Assembly (NCBI RefSeq): GCF_964340395.1
Contig: NC_135562.1
Span: 19,715,626-19,779,625, forward strand
Direction: 5' to 3'
Source: Glandiceps talaboti
Lineage: Eukaryota; Hemichordata; Enteropneusta; Spengelidae
Length of the DNA: 64,000 nucleotides
In this document: positions 1 to 14,275 of the stretch, piece after piece
Layout of the letters: each line of letters opens with the position of its first letter
How positions within the stretch are numbered: the stretch's first letter is position 1
The notes under the pieces: model-generated
The model's input: only the letters and a program-made list of their open reading frames with translations
The model's database searches: none
What the model was told of the DNA's origin: nothing
Position numbers and translations under genes: made by a program

Positions 1-4
1 TTAC

Positions 5-84
5 TTCTTCCACTTCTTGATTGGCTGTCTGGTGTTCATCTGCCATCTGTGTTCGTGTCATCTTCCGTGACCTTGAGTTCCATC
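5..84 (-). other. Candidate 80-nt exon in satellite unit (unit 1 shown)
   Basis: Read on the minus strand, the segment is preceded by a pyrimidine-rich acceptor (GATTCATTCCTTTCAG) and followed by GTAAGTGA, a textbook donor. Only one frame is open: two bases that complete a split codon, then 26 codons beginning WNSRSRKM and ending ANQEVEE, stopping at a codon boundary. The peptide is hydrophilic and charged. The same segment lies at the same offset in every complete unit. Substitutions seen in it (GGCAGA/GACAGA/GTCAGA, ACACGA/ATACGA) are missense and create no stop. No protein family is recognised. Transcription is not shown; the signals could be relics. Confidence 0.4.
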
Positions 85-210
85 CTGAAAGGAATGAATC
101 AAACAATACAGTATAAACTTATTGATGGAATGAAATAACAGTTATTTAGATTCTAATATTTACTCTTAAAGTTGCCACTACTCAATTTAACCTTTTTGAA
201 AAGATATTAC

Positions 211-337
211 CACGGACAATACAATTCTGTTCATCTCCAAAATATTTCTTCATTCTGCTACAATCTACGTGTGACATAAGGTTGTCATTACTTGTTGTGT
301 GCTTAGTACTGACAAAAGAACTTTTTGATAACTTATA
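211..337 (-). other. Candidate 127-nt exon in satellite unit (unit 1 shown)
   Basis: This is the central part of the repeated 68-codon minus-strand frame. A plausible acceptor lies after CAATGGAAAG, downstream of the pyrimidine run TATTTCTTCCCATCTG, and a donor G|GTAATA follows CCGTG. The exon would encode 42 codons (YKLSKSSF to NCIVR) plus one base, with two cysteines 13 residues apart (DCSRMKKYFGDEQNC). Its last base joins the GA of the 80-nt exon to make a Gly codon, so 127+80=207 nt stays in frame around the unit. The acceptor is weaker than that of the 80-nt exon. Seven units carry a one-base deletion seven bases before the donor, which would shift the frame. Confidence 0.3.
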
Positions 338-3300
338 CTTTCCATTGCAGATGGGAAGAAATATTGGGCAACAAAATTTAATGACCATTCTCAGTAATTA
401 TACAATTCCAAAATCTTCACTTACTTCTTCCACTTCTTGATTGGCTGTCTGGTGTTCATCTGCCATCTGTGTTCGTGTCATCTTCCGTGACCTTGAGTTC
501 CATCCTGAAAGGAATGAATCAAACAATACAGTATAAACTTATTGATGGAATGAAATAACAGTTATTTAGATTCTAATATTTACTCTTAAAGTTGCCACTA
601 CTCAATTTAACCTTTTTGAAAAGATATTACCACGGACAATACAATTCTGTTCATCTCCAAAATATTTCTTCATTCTGCTACAATCTACTTGTGACATAAG
701 GTTGTCATTACTTGTTGTGTGCTTAGTACTGACAAAAGAACTTTTTGATAACTTATACTTTCCAATGCAGATGGGAAGAAAGATTGGGCAACAAAATTTA
801 ATGACCATTCTCAGTAATTATACAATTCCAAAATCTTCACTTACTTCTTCCACTTCTTGATTGGCTGTCTGGTGTTCATCTGTCATCTGTGTTCGTGTCA
901 TCTTCCGTGACCTTGAGTTCCATCCTGAAAGGAATGAATCAAACAATACAGTATAAACTTATTGATGGAATGAAATAACAGTTATTTAGATTCTAATATT
1001 TACTCTTAAAGTTGCCACTACTCAATTTAACCTTTTTGAAAAGATATTACCACGGACAATACAATTCTGTTCATCTCCAAAATATTTCTTCATTCTGCTA
1101 CAATCTACTTGTGACATAAGGTTGTCATTACTTGTTGTGTGCTTAGTACTGACAAAAGAACTTTTTGATAACTTATACTTTCCAATGCAGATAGGAAGAA
1201 ATATTGGGCAACAAAATTTAATGACCATTCTCAGTAATTATACAATTCCAAAATCTTCACTTACTTCTTCCACTTCTTGATTGGCTGTCTGGTGTTCATC
1301 TGTCATCTGTGTTCGTGTCATCTTCCGTGACCTTGAGTTCCATCCTGAAAGGAATGAATCAAACAATACAGTATAAACTTATTGATGGAATGAAATAACA
1401 GTTATTTAGATTCTAATATTTACTCTTAAAGTTGCCACTACTCAATTTAACCTTTTTGAAAAGATATTACCACGGACAATACAATTCTGTTCATCTCCAA
1501 AATATTTCTTCATTCTGCTACAATCTACTTGTGACATAAGGTTGTCATTACTTGTTGTGTGCTTAGTACTGACAAAAGAACTTTTTGATAACTTATACTT
1601 TCCAATGCAGATGGGAAGAATTATTGGGCAACAAAATTTAATGACCATTCTCAGTAATTATACAATTCCAAAATCTTCACTTACTTCTTCCACTTCTTGA
1701 TTGGCTGTCTGGTGTTCATCTGCCATCTGTGTTCGTATCATCTTCCGTGACCTTGAGTTCCATCCTGAAAGGAATGAATCAAACAATACAGTATAAACTT
1801 ATTGATGGAATGAAATAAGTTATTTAGATTCTAATATTTACTCTTAAAGTTGCCACTACTCAATTTAACCTTTTTGAAAAGATATTACCACGGACAATAC
1901 AATTCTGTTCATCTCCAAAATATTTCTTCATTCTGCTACAATCTACGTGTGACATAAGGTTGTCATTACTTGTTGTGTGCTTAGTACTGACAAAAGAACT
2001 TTTTGATAACTTATACTTTCCATTGCAGATGGGAAGAAATATTGGGCAACAAAATTTAATGACCATTCTCAGTAATTATACAATTCCAAAATCTTCACTT
2101 ACTTCTTCCACTTCTTGATTGGCTGTCTGGTGTTCATCTGACATCTGTGTTCGTGTCATCTTCCGTGACCTTGAGTTCCATCCTGAAAGGAATGAATCAA
2201 ACAATACAGTATAAACTTATTGATGGAATGAAATAACAGTTATTTAGATTCTAATATTTACTCTTAAAGTTGCCACTACTCAATTTAACCTTTTTGAAAA
2301 GATATTACCACGGACAATACAATTCTGTTCATCTCCAAAATATTTCTTCATTCTGCTACAATCTACGTGTGACATAAGGTTGTCATTACTTGTTGTGTGC
2401 TTAGTACTGACAAAAGAACTTTTTGATAACTTATACTTTCCAATGCAGATGGGAAGAATTATTGGGCAACAAAATTTAATGACCATTCTCAGTAATTATA
2501 CAATTCCAAAATCTTCACTTACTTCTTCCACTTCTTGATTGGCTGTCTGGTGTTCATCTGCCATCTGTGTTCGTATCATCTTCCGTGACCTTGAGTTCCA
2601 TCCTGAAAGGAATGAATTAAACAATACAGTATAAACTTATTGATGGAATGAAATAACAGTTATTTAGATTCTAATATTTACTCTTAAAGTTGCCACTACT
2701 CAATTTAACCTTTTTGAAAAGATATTACCACGGACAATACAATTCTGTTCATCTCCAAAATATTTCTTCATTCTGCTACAATCTACTTGTGACATAAGGT
2801 TGTCATTACTTGTTGTGTGCTTAGTACTGACAAAAGAACTTTTTGATAACTTATACTTTCCAATGCAGATGGGAAGAAAGATTGGGCAACAAAATTTAAT
2901 GACCATTCTCAGTAATTATACAATTCCAAAATCTTCACTTACTTCTTCCACTTCTTGATTGGCTGTCTGGTGTTCATCTGTCATCTGTGTTCGTGTCATC
3001 TTCCGTGACCTTGAGTTCCATCCTGAAAGGAATGAATCAAACAATACAGTATAAACTTATTGATGGAATGAAATAACAGTTATTTAGATTCTAATATTTA
3101 CTCTTAAAGTTGCCACTACTCAATTTAACCTTTTTGAAAAGATATTACCACGGACAATACAATTCTGTTCATCTCCAAAATATTTCTTCATTCTGCTACA
3201 ATCTACTTGTGACATAAGGTTGTCATTACTTGTTGTGTGCTTAGTACTGACAAAAGAACTTTTTGATAACTTATACTTTCCAATGCAGATGGGAAGAAAT

Positions 3301-6300
3301 ATTGGGCAACAAAATTTAATGACCATTCTCAGTAATTATACAATTCCAAAATCTTCACTTACTTCTTCCACTTCTTGATTGGCTGTCTGGTGTTCATCTG
3401 CCATCTGTGTTCGTGTCATCTTCCGTGACCTTGAGTTCCATCCTGAAAGGAATGAATCAAACAATACAGTATAAACTTATTGATGGAATGAAATAACAGT
3501 TATTTAGATTCTAATATTTACTCTTAAAGTTGCCACTACTCAATTTAACCTTTTTGAAAAGATATTACCACGGACAATACAATTCTGTTCATCTCCAAAA
3601 TATTTCTTCATTCTGCTACAATCTACTTGTGACATAAGGTTGTCATTACTTGTTGTGTGCTTAGTACTGACAAAAGAACTTTTTGATAACTTATACTTTC
3701 CAATGCAGATGGGAAGAATTATTGGGCAACAAAATGTAATGACCATTCTCAGTAATTATACAATTCCAAAATCTTCACTTACTTCTTCCACTTCTTGATT
3801 GGCTGTCTGGTGTTCATCTGCCATCTGTGTTCGTGTCATCTTCCGTGACCTTGAGTTCCATCCTGAAAGGAATGAATCAAACAATACAGTATAAACTTAT
3901 TGATGGAATGAAATAACAGTTATTTAGATTCTAATATTTACTCTTAAAGTTGCCACTACTCAATTTAACCTTTTTGAAAAGATATTACCACGGACAATAC
4001 AATTCTGTTCATCTCCAAAATATTTCTTCATTCTGCTACAATCTACTTGTGACATAAGGTTGTCATTACTTGTTGTGTGCTTAGTACTGACAAAAGATCT
4101 TTTTGATAACTTATACTTTCCAATGCAGATGGGAAGAAATATTGGGCAACAAAATTTAATGACCATTCTCAGTAATTATACAATTCCAAAATCTTCACTT
4201 ACTTCTTCCACTTCTTGATTGGCTGTCTGGTGTTCATCTGCCATCTGTGTTCGTGTCATCTTCCGTGACCTTGAGTTCCATCCTGAAAGGAATGAATCAA
4301 ACAATACAGTATAAACTTATTGATGGAATGAAATAACAGTTATTTAGATTCTAATATTTACTCTTAAAGTTGCCACTACTCAATTTAACCTTTTTGAAAA
4401 GATATTACCACGGACAATACAATTCTGTTCATCTCCAAAATATTTCTTCATTCTGCTACAATCTACGTGTGACATAAGGTTGTCATTACTTGTTGTGTGC
4501 TTAGTACTGACAAAAGAACTTTTTGATAACTTATACTTTCCATTGCAGATGGGAAGAAATATTGGGCAACAAAATTTAATGACCATTCTCAGTAATTATA
4601 CAATTCCAAAATCTTCACTTACTTCTTCCACTTCTTGATTGGCTGTCTGGTGTTCATCTGCCATCTGTGTTCGTGTCATCTTCCGTGACCTTGAGTTCCA
4701 TCCTGAAAGGAATGAATCAAACAATACAGTATAAACTTATTGATGGAATGAAATAACAGTTATTTAGATTCTAATATTTACTCTTAAAGTTGCCACTACT
4801 CAATTTAACCTTTTTGAAAAGATATTACCACGGACAATACAATTCTGTTCATCTCCAAAATATTTCTTCATTCTGCTACAATCTACTTGTGACATAAGGT
4901 TGTCATTACTTGTTGTGTGCTTAGTACTGACAAAAGAACTTTTTGATAACTTATACTTTCCAATGCAGATGGGAAGAAAGATTGGGCAACAAAATTTAAT
5001 GACCATTCTCAGTAATTATACAATTCCAAAATCTTCACTTACTTCTTCCACTTCTTGATTGGCTGTCTGGTGTTCATCTGTCATCTGTGTTCGTGTCATC
5101 TTCCGTGACCTTGAGTTCCATCCTGAAAGGAATGAATCAAACAATACAGTATAAACTTATTGATGGAATGAAATAACAGTTATTTAGATTCTAATATTTA
5201 CTCTTAAAGTTGCCACTACTCAATTTAACCTTTTTGAAAAGATATTACCACGGACAATACAATTCTGTTCATCTCCAAAATATTTCTTCATTCTGCTACA
5301 ATCTACTTGTGACATAAGGTTGTCATTACTTGTTGTGTGCTTAGTACTGACAAAAGAACTTTTTGATAACTTATACTTTCCAATGCAGATAGGAAGAAAT
5401 ATTGGGCAACAAAATTTAATGACCATTCTCAGTAATTATACAATTCCAAAATCTTCACTTACTTCTTCCACTTCTTGATTGGCTGTCTGGTGTTCATCTG
5501 TCATCTGTGTTCGTGTCATCTTCCGTGACCTTGAGTTCCATCCTGAAAGGAATGAATCAAACAATACAGTATAAACTTATTGATGGAATGAAATAACAGT
5601 TATTTAGATTCTAATATTTACTCTTAAAGTTGGCACTACTCAATTTAACCTTTTTGAAAAGATATTACCACGGACAATACAATTCTGTTCATCTCCAAAA
5701 TATTTCTTCATTCTGCTACAATCTACTTGTGACATAAGGTTGTCATTACTTGTTGTGTGCTTAGTACTGACAAAAGAACTTTTTGATAACTTATACTTTC
5801 CAATGCAGATGGGAAGAATTATTGGGCAACAAAATTTAATGACCATTCTCAGTAATTATACAATTCCAAAATCTTCACTTACTTCTTCCACTTCTTGATT
5901 GGCTGTCTGGTGTTCATCTGCCATCTGTGTTCGTATCATCTTCCGTGACCTTGAGTTCCATCCTGAAAGGAATGAATCAAACAATACAGTATAAACTTAT
6001 TGATGGAATGAAATAAGTTATTTAGATTCTAATATTTACTCTTAAAGTTGCCACTACTCAATTTAACCTTTTTGAAAAGATATTACCACGGACAATACAA
6101 TTCTGTTCATCTCCAAAATATTTCTTCATTCTGCTACAATCTACGTGTGACATAAGGTTGTCATTACTTGTTGTGTGCTTAGTACTGACAAAAGAACTTT
6201 TTGATAACTTATACTTTCCATTGCAGATGGGAAGAAATATTGGGCAACAAAATTTAATGACCATTCTCAGTAATTATACAATTCCAAAATCTTCACTTAC

Positions 6301-9300
6301 TTCTTCCACTTCTTGATTGGCTGTCTGGTGTTCATCTGACATCTGTGTTCGTGTCATCTTCCGTGACCTTGAGTTCCATCCTGAAAGGAATGAATCAAAC
6401 AATACAGTATAAACTTATTGATGGAATGAAATAACAGTTATTTAGATTCTAATATTTACTCTTAAAGTTGCCACTACTCAATTTAACCTTTTTGAAAAGA
6501 TATTACCACGGACAATACAATTCTGTTCATCTCCAAAATATTTCTTCATTCTGCTACAATCTACGTGTGACATAAGGTTGTCATTACTTGTTGTGTGCTT
6601 AGTACTGACAAAAGAACTTTTTGATAACTTATACTTTCCAATGCAGATGGGAAGAATTATTGGGCAACAAAATTTAATGACCATTCTCAGTAATTATACA
6701 ATTCCAAAATCTTCACTTACTTCTTCCACTTCTTGATTGGCTGTCTGGTGTTCATCTGCCATCTGTGTTCGTATCATCTTCCGTGACCTTGAGTTCCATC
6801 CTGAAAGGAATGAATTAAACAATACAGTATAAACTTATTGATGGAATGAAATAACAGTTATTTAGATTCTAATATTTACTCTTAAAGTTGCCACTACTCA
6901 ATTTAACCTTTTTGAAAAGATATTACCACGGACAATACAATTCTGTTCATCTCCAAAATATTTCTTCATTCTGCTACAATCTACTTGTGACATAAGGTTG
7001 TCATTACTTGTTGTGTGCTTAGTACTGACAAAAGAACTTTTTGATAACTTATACTTTCCAATGCAGATGGGAAGAAAGATTGGGCAACAAAATTTAATGA
7101 CCATTCTCAGTAATTATACAATTCCAAAATCTTCACTTACTTCTTCCACTTCTTGATTGGCTGTCTGGTGTTCATCTGTCATCTGTGTTCGTGTCATCTT
7201 CCGTGACCTTGAGTTCCATCCTGAAAGGAATGAATCAAACAATACAGTATAAACTTATTGATGGAATGAAATAACAGTTATTTAGATTCTAATATTTACT
7301 CTTAAAGTTGCCACTACTCAATTTAACCTTTTTGAAAAGATATTACCACGGACAATACAATTCTGTTCATCTCCAAAATATTTCTTCATTCTGCTACAAT
7401 TTACTTGTGACATAAGGTTGTCATTACTTGTTGTGTGCTTAGTACTGACAAAAGAACTTTTTGATAACTTATACTTTCCAATGCAGATAGGAAGAAATAT
7501 TGGGCAACAAAATTTAATGACCATTCTCAGTAATTATACAATTCCAAAATCTTCACTTACTTCTTCCACTTCTTGATTGGCTGTCTGGTGTTCATCTGTC
7601 ATCTGTGTTCGTGTCATCTTCCGTGACCTTGAGTTCCATCCTGAAAGGAATGAATCAAACAATACAGTATAAACTTATTGATGGAATGAAATAACAGTTA
7701 TTTAGATTCTAATATTTACTCTTAAAGTTGCCACTACTCAATTTAACCTTTTTGAAAAGATATTACCACGGACAATACAATTCTGTTCATCTCCAAAATA
7801 TTTCTTCATTCTGCTACAATCTACGTGTGACATAAGGTTGTCATTACTTGTTGTGTGCTTAGTACTGACAAAAGAACTTTTTGATAACTTATACTTTCCA
7901 TTGCAGATGGGAAGAAATATTGGGCAACAAAATTTAATGACCATTCTCAGTAATTATACAATTCCAAAATCTTCACTTACTTCTTCCACTTCTTGATTGG
8001 CTGTCTGGTGTTCATCTGCCATCTGTGTTCGTGTCATCTTCCGTGACCTTGAGTTCCATCCTGAAAGGAATGAATCAAACAATACAGTATAAACTTATTG
8101 ATGGAATGAAATAACAGTTATTTAGATTCTAATATTTACTCTTAAAGTTGCCACTACTCAATTTAACCTTTTTGAAAAGATATTACCACGGACAATACAA
8201 TTCTGTTCATCTCCAAAATATTTCTTCATTCTGCTACAATCTACTTGTGACATAAGGTTGTCATTACTTGTTGTGTGCTTAGTACTGACAAAAGAACTTT
8301 TTGATAACTTATACTTTCCAATGCAGATGGGAAGAAAGATTGGGCAACAAAATTTAATGACCATTCTCAGTAATTATACAATTCCAAAATCTTCACTTAC
8401 TTCTTCCACTTCTTGATTGGCTGTCTGGTGTTCATCTGTCATCTGTGTTCGTGTCATCTTCCGTGACCTTGAGTTCCATCCTGAAAGGAATGAATCAAAC
8501 AATACAGTATAAACTTATTGATGGAATGAAATAACAGTTATTTAGATTCTAATATTTACTCTTAAAGTTGCCACTACTCAATTTAACCTTTTTGAAAAGA
8601 TATTACCACGGACAATACAATTCTGTTCATCTCCAAAATATTTCTTCATTCTGCTACAATCTACTTGTGACATAAGGTTGTCATTACTTGTTGTGTGCTT
8701 AGTACTGACAAAAGAACTTTTTGATAACTTATACTTTCCAATGCAGATAGGAAGAAATATTGGGCAACAAAATTTAATGACCATTCTCAGTAATTATACA
8801 ATTCCAAAATCTTCACTTACTTCTTCCACTTCTTGATTGGCTGTCTGGTGTTCATCTGCCATCTGTGTTCGTGTCATCTTCCGTGACCTTGAGTTCCATC
8901 CTGAAAGGAATGAATCAAACAATACAGTATAAACTTATTGATGGAATGAAATAACAGTTATTTAGATTCTAATATTTACTCTTAAAGTTGCCACTACTCA
9001 ATTTAACCTTTTTGAAAAGATATTACCACGGACAATACAATTCTGTTCATCTCCAAAATATTTCTTCATTCTGCTACAATCTACGTGTGACATAAGGTTG
9101 TCATTACTTGTTGTGTGCTTAGTACTGACAAAAGAACTTTTTGATAACTTATACTTTCCATTGCAGATGGGAAGAAATATTGGGCAACAAAATTTAATGA
9201 CCATTCTCAGTAATTATACAATTCCAAAATCTTCACTTACTTCTTCCACTTCTTGATTGGCTGTCTGGTGTTCATCTGCCATCTGTGTTCGTGTCATCTT

Positions 9301-12300
9301 CCGTGACCTTGAGTTCCATCCTGAAAGGAATGAATCAAACAATACAGTATAAACTTATTGATGGAATGAAATAACAGTTATTTAGATTCTAATATTTACT
9401 CTTAAAGTTGCCACTACTCAATTTAACCTTTTTGAAAAGATATTACCACGGACAATACAATTCTGTTCATCTCCAAAATATTTCTTCATTCTGCTACAAT
9501 CTACTTGTGACATAAGGTTGTCATTACTTGTTGTGTGCTTAGTACTGACAAAAGAACTTTTTGATAACTTATACTTTCCAATGCAGATGGGAAGAAAGAT
9601 TGGGCAACAAAATTTAATGACCATTCTCAGTAATTATACAATTCCAAAATCTTCACTTACTTCTTCCACTTCTTGATTGGCTGTCTGGTGTTCATCTGTC
9701 ATCTGTGTTCGTGTCATCTTCCGTGACCTTGAGTTCCATCCTGAAAGGAATGAATCAAACAATACAGTATAAACTTATTGATGGAATGAAATAACAGTTA
9801 TTTAGATTCTAATATTTACTCTTAAAGTTGCCACTACTCAATTTAACCTTTTTGAAAAGATATTACCACGGACAATACAATTCTGTTCATCTCCAAAATA
9901 TTTCTTCATTCTGCTACAATCTACTTGTGACATAAGGTTGTCATTACTTGTTGTGTGCTTAGTACTGACAAAAGAACTTTTTGATAACTTATACTTTCCA
10001 ATGCAGATAGGAAGAAATATTGGGCAACAAAATTTAATGACCATTCTCAGTAATTATACAATTCCAAAATCTTCACTTACTTCTTCCACTTCTTGATTGG
10101 CTGTCTGGTGTTCATCTGTCATCTGTGTTCGTGTCATCTTCCGTGACCTTGAGTTCCATCCTGAAAGGAATGAATCAAACAATACAGTATAAACTTATTG
10201 ATGGAATGAAATAACAGTTATTTAGATTCTAATATTTACTCTTAAAGTTGGCACTACTCAATTTAACCTTTTTGAAAAGATATTACCACGGACAATACAA
10301 TTCTGTTCATCTCCAAAATATTTCTTCATTCTGCTACAATCTACTTGTGACATAAGGTTGTCATTACTTGTTGTGTGCTTAGTACTGACAAAAGAACTTT
10401 TTGATAACTTATACTTTCCAATGCAGATGGGAAGAATTATTGGGCAACAAAATTTAATGACCATTCTCAGTAATTATACAATTCCAAAATCTTCACTTAC
10501 TTCTTCCACTTCTTGATTGGCTGTCTGGTGTTCATCTGCCATCTGTGTTCGTATCATCTTCCGTGACCTTGAGTTCCATCCTGAAAGGAATGAATCAAAC
10601 AATACAGTATAAACTTATTGATGGAATGAAATAAGTTATTTAGATTCTAATATTTACTCTTAAAGTTGCCACTACTCAATTTAACCTTTTTGAAAAGATA
10701 TTACCACGGACAATACAATTCTGTTCATCTCCAAAATATTTCTTCATTCTGCTACAATCTACGTGTGACATAAGGTTGTCATTACTTGTTGTGTGCTTAG
10801 TACTGACAAAAGAACTTTTTGATAACTTATACTTTCCATTGCAGATGGGAAGAAATATTGGGCAACAAAATTTAATGACCATTCTCAGTAATTATACAAT
10901 TCCAAAATCTTCACTTACTTCTTCCACTTCTTGATTGGCTGTCTGGTGTTCATCTGACATCTGTGTTCGTGTCATCTTCCGTGACCTTGAGTTCCATCCT
11001 GAAAGGAATGAATCAAACAATACAGTATAAACTTATTGATGGAATGAAATAACAGTTATTTAGATTCTAATATTTACTCTTAAAGTTGCCACTACTCAAT
11101 TTAACCTTTTTGAAAAGATATTACCACGGACAATACAATTCTGTTCATCTCCAAAATATTTCTTCATTCTGCTACAATCTACTTGTGACATAAGGTTGTC
11201 ATTACTTGTTGTGTGCTTAGTACTGACAAAAGAACTTTTTGATAACTTATACTTTCCAATGCAGATGGGAAGAATTATTGGGCAACAAAATTTAATGACC
11301 ATTCTCAGTAATTATACAATTCCAAAATCTTCACTTACTTCTTCCACTTCTTGATTGGCTGTCTGGTGTTCATCTGCCATCTGTGTTCGTATCATCTTCC
11401 GTGACCTTGAGTTCCATCCTGAAAGGAATGAATTAAACAATACAGTATAAACTTATTGATGGAATGAAATAACAGTTATTTAGATTCTAATATTTACTCT
11501 TAAAGTTGCCACTACTCATTTTAACCTTTTTGAAAAGATATTACCACGGACAATACAATTCTGTTCATCTCCAAAATATTTCTTCATTCTGCTACAATCT
11601 ACTTGTGACATAAGGTTGTCATTACTTGTTGTGTGCTTAGTACTGACAAAAGAACTTTTTGATAACTTATACTTTCCAATGCAGATGGGAAGAAAGATTG
11701 GGCAACAAAATTTAATGACCATTCTCAGTAATTATACAATTCCAAAATCTTCACTTACTTCTTCCACTTCTTGATTGGCTGTCTGGTGTTCATCTGTCAT
11801 CTGTGTTCGTGTCATCTTCCGTGACCTTGAGTTCCATCCTGAAAGGAATGAATCAAACAATACAGTATAAACTTATTGATGGAATGAAATAACAGTTATT
11901 TAGATTCTAATATTTACTCTTAAAGTTGCCACTACTCAATTTAACCTTTTTGAAAAGATATTACCACGGATAATACAATTCTGTTCATCTCCAAAATATT
12001 TCTTCATTCTGCTACAATCTACTTGTGACATAAGGTTGTCATTACTTGTTGTGTGCTTAGTACTGACAAAAGAACTTTTTGATAACTTATACTTTCCATT
12101 GCAGATGGGAAGAAATATTGGGCAACAAAATTTAATGACCATTCTCAGTAATTATACAATTCCAAAATATTCACTTACTTCTTCCACTTCTTGATTGGCT
12201 GTCTGGTGTTCATCTGCCATCTGTATTCGTGTCATCTTCCGTGACCTTGAGTTCCATCCTGAAAGGAATGAATCAAACAATACAGTATAAACTTATTGAT

Positions 12301-14275
12301 GGAATGAAATAACAGTTATTTAGATTCTAATATTTAATCTTAAAGTTGACACTACTCAATTTAACTTTTTTGAAAAGATATTACCACGGATAATACAATT
12401 CTGTTCATCTCCAAAATATTTCTTCATTCTGCTACAATCTACTTGTGACATAAGGTTGTCATTACTTGCTGTGTGCTTAGTACTGACAAAAGAACTTTTT
12501 GATAACTTATACTTTCCATTGCAGATGGGAAGAAATATTGGGCAACAAAATTTAATGACCATTTCTCAGTAATTATACAATTCCAAAATCTTCACTTACT
12601 TCTTCCACTTCTTGATTGGCTGTCTGGTGTTCATCTGCCATCTGTGTTCGTGTCATCTTCCGTGACCTTGAGTTCCATCCTGAAAGGAATGAATCAAACA
12701 ATACAGTATAAACTTATTGATGGAATGAAATAACAGTTATTTAGATTCTAATATTTAATCTTAAAGTTGCCACTACTCAATTTAACTTTTTTGAAAAGAT
12801 ATTACCACGGATAATACAATTCTGTTCATCTCCAAAATATTTCTTCATTCTGCTACAATCTACTTGTGACATAAGGTTGTCATTACTTGTTGTGTGCTTA
12901 GTACTGACAAAAGAACGTTTTGATAACTTATACTTTCCATTGCAGATGGGAAGAAATATTGGGCAACAAAATTTAACGACCATTCTCAGTAATTATACAA
13001 TTCCAAAATCTTCACTTACTTCTTCCACTTCTTGATTGGCTGTCTGGTGTTCATCTGCCATCTGTGTTCGTGTCATCTTCCGTGACCTTGAGTTCCATCC
13101 TGAAAGGAATGAATCAAACAATACAGTATAAACTTATTGATGGAATGAAATAACAGTTATTTAGATTCTAATATTTACTCTTAAAGTTGCCACTACTCAG
13201 TTTAACCTTTTTGAAAAGATATTACCACGGATAATACAATTCTGTTCATCTCCAAAATATTTCTTCATTCTGCTACAATCTACTTGTGACATAAGGTTGT
13301 CATTACTTGTTGTGTGCTTAGTACTGACAAAAGAACTTTTTGATAACTTATACTTTCCATTGCAGATGGGAAGAAATATTGGGCAACAAAATTTAACGAC
13401 CATTCTCAGTAATTATACAATTCCAAAATCTCCACTTACTTCTTCCACTTCTTGATTGGCTGTCTGGTGTTCATCTGCCATCTGTGTTCGTGTCATCTTC
13501 CGTGACCTTGAGTTCCATCCTGAAAGGAATGAATCAAACAATACAGTATAAACTTATTGATGGAATGAAATAACAGTTATTTAGATTCTAATATTTACTC
13601 TTAAAGTTGCCACTACTCAATTTAACCTTTTTGAAAAGATATTACCACGGATAATACAATTCTGTTCATCTCCAAAATATTTCTTCATTCTGCTACAATC
13701 TACTTGTGACATAAGGTTGTCATTACTTGTTGTGTGCTTAGTACTGACAAAAGAACTTTTTGATAACTTATACTTTCCATTGCAGATGGGAAGAAATATT
13801 GGGCAACAAAATTTAATGACCATTCTCAGTAATTATACAATTCCAAAATCTTCACTTACTTCTTCCACTTCTTGATTGGCTGTCTGGTGTTCATCTGCCA
13901 TCTGTGTTCGTGTCATCTTCCGTGACCTTGAGTTCCATCCTGAAAGGAATGAATCAAACAATACAGTATAAACTTATTGATGGAATGAAATAACAGTTAT
14001 TTAGATTCTAATATTTACTCTTAAAGTTGCCACTACTCAGTTTAACCTTTTTGAAAAGATATTACCACGGATAATACAATTCTGTTCATCTCCAAAATAT
14101 TTCTTCATTCTGCTACAATCTACTTGTGACATAAGGTTGTCATTACTTGTTGTGTGCTTAGTACTGACAAAAGAACTTTTTGATAACTTATACTTTCCAT
14201 TGCAGATGGGAAGAAATATTGGGCAACAAAATTTAATGACCATTCTCAGTAATTATACAATTCCAAAATCTTCAC

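Larger units (their letters stand above)
1..11754 (-). repeat. Satellite subfamily A (units 1-28)
   Basis: These 28 units carry CACGGACAAT where later units have CACGGATAAT; on the minus strand this is Val versus Ile in the repeated frame (NCIVRG versus NCIIRG). Subfamily A also varies at CTACGTGTG/CTACTTGTG (His/Gln), at TCCATTGCAG/TCCAATGCAG, and at the end of GGGAAGAAAT/AAAG/ATT. The combinations recur in order, giving a higher-order pattern in which units 1-8, 11-18 and 22-28 line up, each with a 418-bp unit in fifth place. Confidence 0.9.

Noticed and set aside
182-388. Repeated 68-codon minus-strand open frame (MVIKFCCPI...) as a stand-alone gene in every unit
   Set aside because: Its start lies upstream of the proposed acceptor, no conserved promoter or polyadenylation signal is seen in the unit, and identical frames in 75 near-identical units follow from homogenisation. 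Kept only as the source of the candidate 127-nt exon.
351-393. Plus-strand mini-exon after ACTTTCCATTGCAG and before GTAATT
   Set aside because: The acceptor looks good, but the exon would be 43 nt, not a multiple of three, with no plus-strand partner exon in the unit; the minus-strand signals are stronger and phase-consistent.
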